NCBI GenBank assembly: GCA_020056865.1 | Contig: JAGVGX010000137.1 | Coordinates: 1-16,157, forward strand | Length of the DNA: 16,157 nucleotides | Direction of reading: 5' to 3' | Origin: Desulfobacterales bacterium | Lineage (GTDB): Bacteria > Desulfobacterota > Desulfobacteria > Desulfobacterales > BuS5 | Part shown: positions 14,409 through 16,157 of the stretch, one piece after another | How positions within the stretch are numbered: the stretch's first letter is position 1 | Layout of the letters: each line of letters begins with the position of its first letter | Notes under the pieces: generated by a model | Seen by the model: the letters and a program-made list of their open reading frames with translations, nothing else | Told to the model about the DNA's origin: nothing | Database searches by the model: none | Made by a program: the position numbers and the translations under genes

Positions 14409-15614
14409 TTATTTTTTCCCTATGATCGAGACGCTGACAACGTTTCTGTTTGGAAAGCCTCCCAGGTTGTGTGTAAGGCCGAACTTGGGGTTTTTTACCA
14501 GACGATCTTCAGACCATGTCCCAAGAAGCTGGTGGTACATCTCATACAGCATTCGTATGCCTGATGCTCCAATGGGGTGACCAAAGCATTTAAGGCCACC
14601 ATCCGTCTGGCAGGGGACGTTTCCATCCAGGTCATAAAAACCGTTTAAAATATCCTCAACTGCCCCTCCTCTGGAAGATATTTGAAGATCTTCCATGGTC
14701 ACAAGTTCAGTTATAGAGAAACAGTCGTGTACCTCCATCATGCTTAGCTCTTTTCTGGGGTTTTTAATTCCAGCTTCTTCATATGCTTTTGCCGCAGCTT
14801 TTGTGGTAGTCATGACGTTGGCGCCATTCCAGTCCGTGTACATACCTTCCTCACCCGAACTGCATGAAACCTGAATGGATTTCACATAAATTAATTCCTG
14901 GTTTTTTTTTATTTTTTTTGCAATTTCAGGCGTTGTTACGATGGCTGCTGCAGAACCGTCACTTACGCCACAGCAGTCAAACAGACCGGAAGGATAGGCA
15001 ACCATGGGCGCAGATAATATTTTCTCAATGGTTGGTGTATTTCTAAGATGGGCACGGGGATTTTTGGAGCCGTTCTGATGGCTCTTCCATGATATATGAG
15101 CCATAGCTTCCTTTATCCTTTTCATGGGGATGCTGTAAGCGGCTTCATAAGCAGAACCCAGTTGAGCAAAAGCACCTGGAGCGGTTCTGTCTGCGCCTGT
15201 AAGCACTTCCATCTGACCATCGGTTGCGCCTCCTGGAAGTCCACCGAACCCGGTGTCTTTCAATTTTTCAACACCAATAGCAAGACATATATCATAAGCA
15301 CCTGATGCAACGCCATAACATGCTCCGCGAAACGCTTCAGTTCCTGTTGCGCATTTATTTTCCACCCGGGTTACAGGGATAAAGGGCAGTTTAAGCGCCT
15401 GGGAAACAGTGATGCCTGATTTTCCGGCGCTTATCTCATCAAAGTATAAACCATACCAGCACGCATCAATATCTTTTTTTTCTATGCCTGCGTCTTTTAT
15501 ACATTCCAGGAAAGATTCCAACATTAAATCGTCAACGCCTGCATCCCATCGTTCGCCGAACTTGGAACAACCCATGCCAAGTATTACAACCTTATCTTTG
15601 ATTCCTGATGCCAT
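14409..15614 (-). CDS. SCP2/lipid-transfer type thiolase
   Basis: A 401-residue thiolase-fold protein of the SCP2-thiolase branch. Catalytic residues are Cys88 in ENKCATGTEAFR, His296 in EVHDCFSITE and His346 in CFGHPIGASG. The end THNLGGFPNRNVV replaces the Cys-Gly loop of classical thiolases, as usual in this branch. It should split a 3-oxoacyl-CoA with free CoA. The start overlaps the control region of the upstream gene: GAGGAGGG in the last codons of the OB-fold gene serves as its ribosome binding site, and only one base separates that stop from this ATG, so the two proteins are probably made together. Such thiolases commonly need an OB-fold/zinc-ribbon partner; BbsA/BbsB of the benzylsuccinate pathway is one such pair. 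Confidence 0.9.
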   Translation of the reverse strand: MASGIKDKVVILGMGCSKFGERWDAGVDDLMLESFLECIKDAGIEKKDIDACWYGLYFDEISAGKSGITVSQALKLPFIPVTRVENKCATGTEAFRGACYGVASGAYDICLAIGVEKLKDTGFGGLPGGATDGQMEVLTGADRTAPGAFAQLGSAYEAAYSIPMKRIKEAMAHISWKSHQNGSKNPRAHLRNTPTIEKILSAPMVAYPSGLFDCCGVSDGSAAAIVTTPEIAKKIKKNQELIYVKSIQVSCSSGEEGMYTDWNGANVMTTTKAAAKAYEEAGIKNPRKELSMMEVHDCFSITELVTMEDLQISSRGGAVEDILNGFYDLDGNVPCQTDGGLKCFGHPIGASGIRMLYEMYHQLLGTWSEDRLVKNPKFGLTHNLGGFPNRNVVSVSIIGKK

Positions 15615-15615
15615 T

Positions 15616-16157
15616 TTATCCCTCCTCTATGATCGGAATTGCTTTCCAAAAATATCTGTATATATCTCTTCTTTCATCAAAATATTTTATACGGAAACTG
15701 AAATACAGCGGCATGCCGACTTTAACTGATTCAAGATCACAGTCCGTAAAATTCATCATTACCTTTCCCCCGCCTTCTATAAAAATATTTCCGTAAATCT
15801 GCGGAGGGTTCATGGATGCGGCTAAATTATCTCCGGTAAAACTTCCTACTTTCCCTTTTTTTGTGGAAAAATTATATTCTTCCATGTCATCTATGGCGCC
15901 GCAGGAAGGTTTTACGCATACCCTTTGGGGAGGGAACTGAGGCGTTCCGCATTTTTTACATTTTGAGCCGCAAAAACCTAAGATGGCTTTGCTATATCTC
16001 CACATAAATGACCATCGGCTGCTTAAGTCTTCTTCACCTCTTATGCCGGTATCTATAGGAACGATATGCCTCCAGGCCAGATATTTTGAATATTGGTCGA
16101 GGTCTGCCCTTTTTGCCAAGTTTGATGAAACCGCCTTAACATTTTTCAAATCGTTTA
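15616..16157 (-). CDS. C-terminal part of HMG-CoA-synthase-like/zinc-ribbon OB-fold protein, 5' end cut by window
   Basis: The visible 180 codons run to the right edge without a stop, and the only start-like codon near the edge (TTG at 16149) has no ribosome binding site, so I treat the gene as 5' truncated. The order is a linker (ADLDQYSKYLAWRHIVP), then a zinc ribbon with CKKC and two later Cys (VCVKPSC), then an OB-fold (GKVGSFTGDNLA, NIFIEGGGKVMMNF, KVGMPLYFSF). The linker and the RYFWKA ending are those of fusion proteins that carry a thiolase-fold, HMG-CoA-synthase-like domain in front of this DUF35 unit, usually 470-480 residues. DUF35 proteins bind acyl-CoA and partner with SCP2-type thiolases, matching the gene that follows after one base. 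If the synthase domain is absent, this would be a BbsA-like partner protein. Confidence 0.75.
   Translation of the reverse strand, partial: NDLKNVKAVSSNLAKRADLDQYSKYLAWRHIVPIDTGIRGEEDLSSRWSFMWRYSKAILGFCGSKCKKCGTPQFPPQRVCVKPSCGAIDDMEEYNFSTKKGKVGSFTGDNLAASMNPPQIYGNIFIEGGGKVMMNFTDCDLESVKVGMPLYFSFRIKYFDERRDIYRYFWKAIPIIEEG

Overview
The window looks like chromosomal DNA of an anaerobic, probably sulfate-reducing, member of the Desulfobacterota (Desulfobacterales type). This rests on moderately AT-rich DNA, many separate CoA-ester enzymes in one long operon, a cobalamin mutase split into large and small subunits, an SCP2-type thiolase beside a synthase/OB-fold protein, and a stand-alone TatA. The placement is inferred from gene content; no marker gene is present.

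Layout. Positions 1-1178 (minus strand) hold a cut-off MetE/UROD-like methyltransferase-family gene and, upstream of it, an unknown exported protein. A 397-base intergenic region (1179-1575) carries a promoter for a plus-strand acidic lipoprotein (1576-1986), which ends at a clear hairpin terminator. A short tatA (2289-2474) follows and converges on the end of the large minus-strand cluster. From the right edge down to 2490 nearly everything is one minus-strand gene set. In transcription order: C-terminal part of an HMG-CoA-synthase-like/OB-fold fusion, SCP2-type thiolase, enoyl-CoA hydratase, 3-hydroxyacyl-CoA dehydrogenase, carboxyltransferase paralog B, cobalamin mutase large subunit, mutase small subunit, fused class I CoA-transferase-like protein, carboxyltransferase paralog A, alpha-methylacyl-CoA racemase-like protein, and a monocarboxylate-type MFS transporter. 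A 15-bp perfect hairpin separates the transporter from the rest.

How it may work. The set reads as a catabolic pathway for an imported carboxylic acid. A mutase rearranges an acyl-CoA skeleton, a racemase fixes the configuration at a 2-methyl carbon, carboxyltransferases add, remove or transfer CO2, and hydratase, dehydrogenase and thiolase finish by beta-oxidation. The substrate is unknown. The mutase departs from methylmalonyl-CoA mutase at four active-site positions (Tyr89, Gln197, Arg207 and His244 equivalents are Gln, Thr, His and Asn). The class I CoA-transferase-like protein seems to lack the catalytic glutamate. The carboxyltransferases have no biotin carboxylase or biotin carrier gene nearby. 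The two carboxyltransferase genes share one nearly identical block between divergent flanks, a sign of recent gene conversion. No acyl-CoA ligase, acyl-CoA dehydrogenase or regulator of the operon is in the window. No mobile element, CRISPR array or RNA gene was seen.
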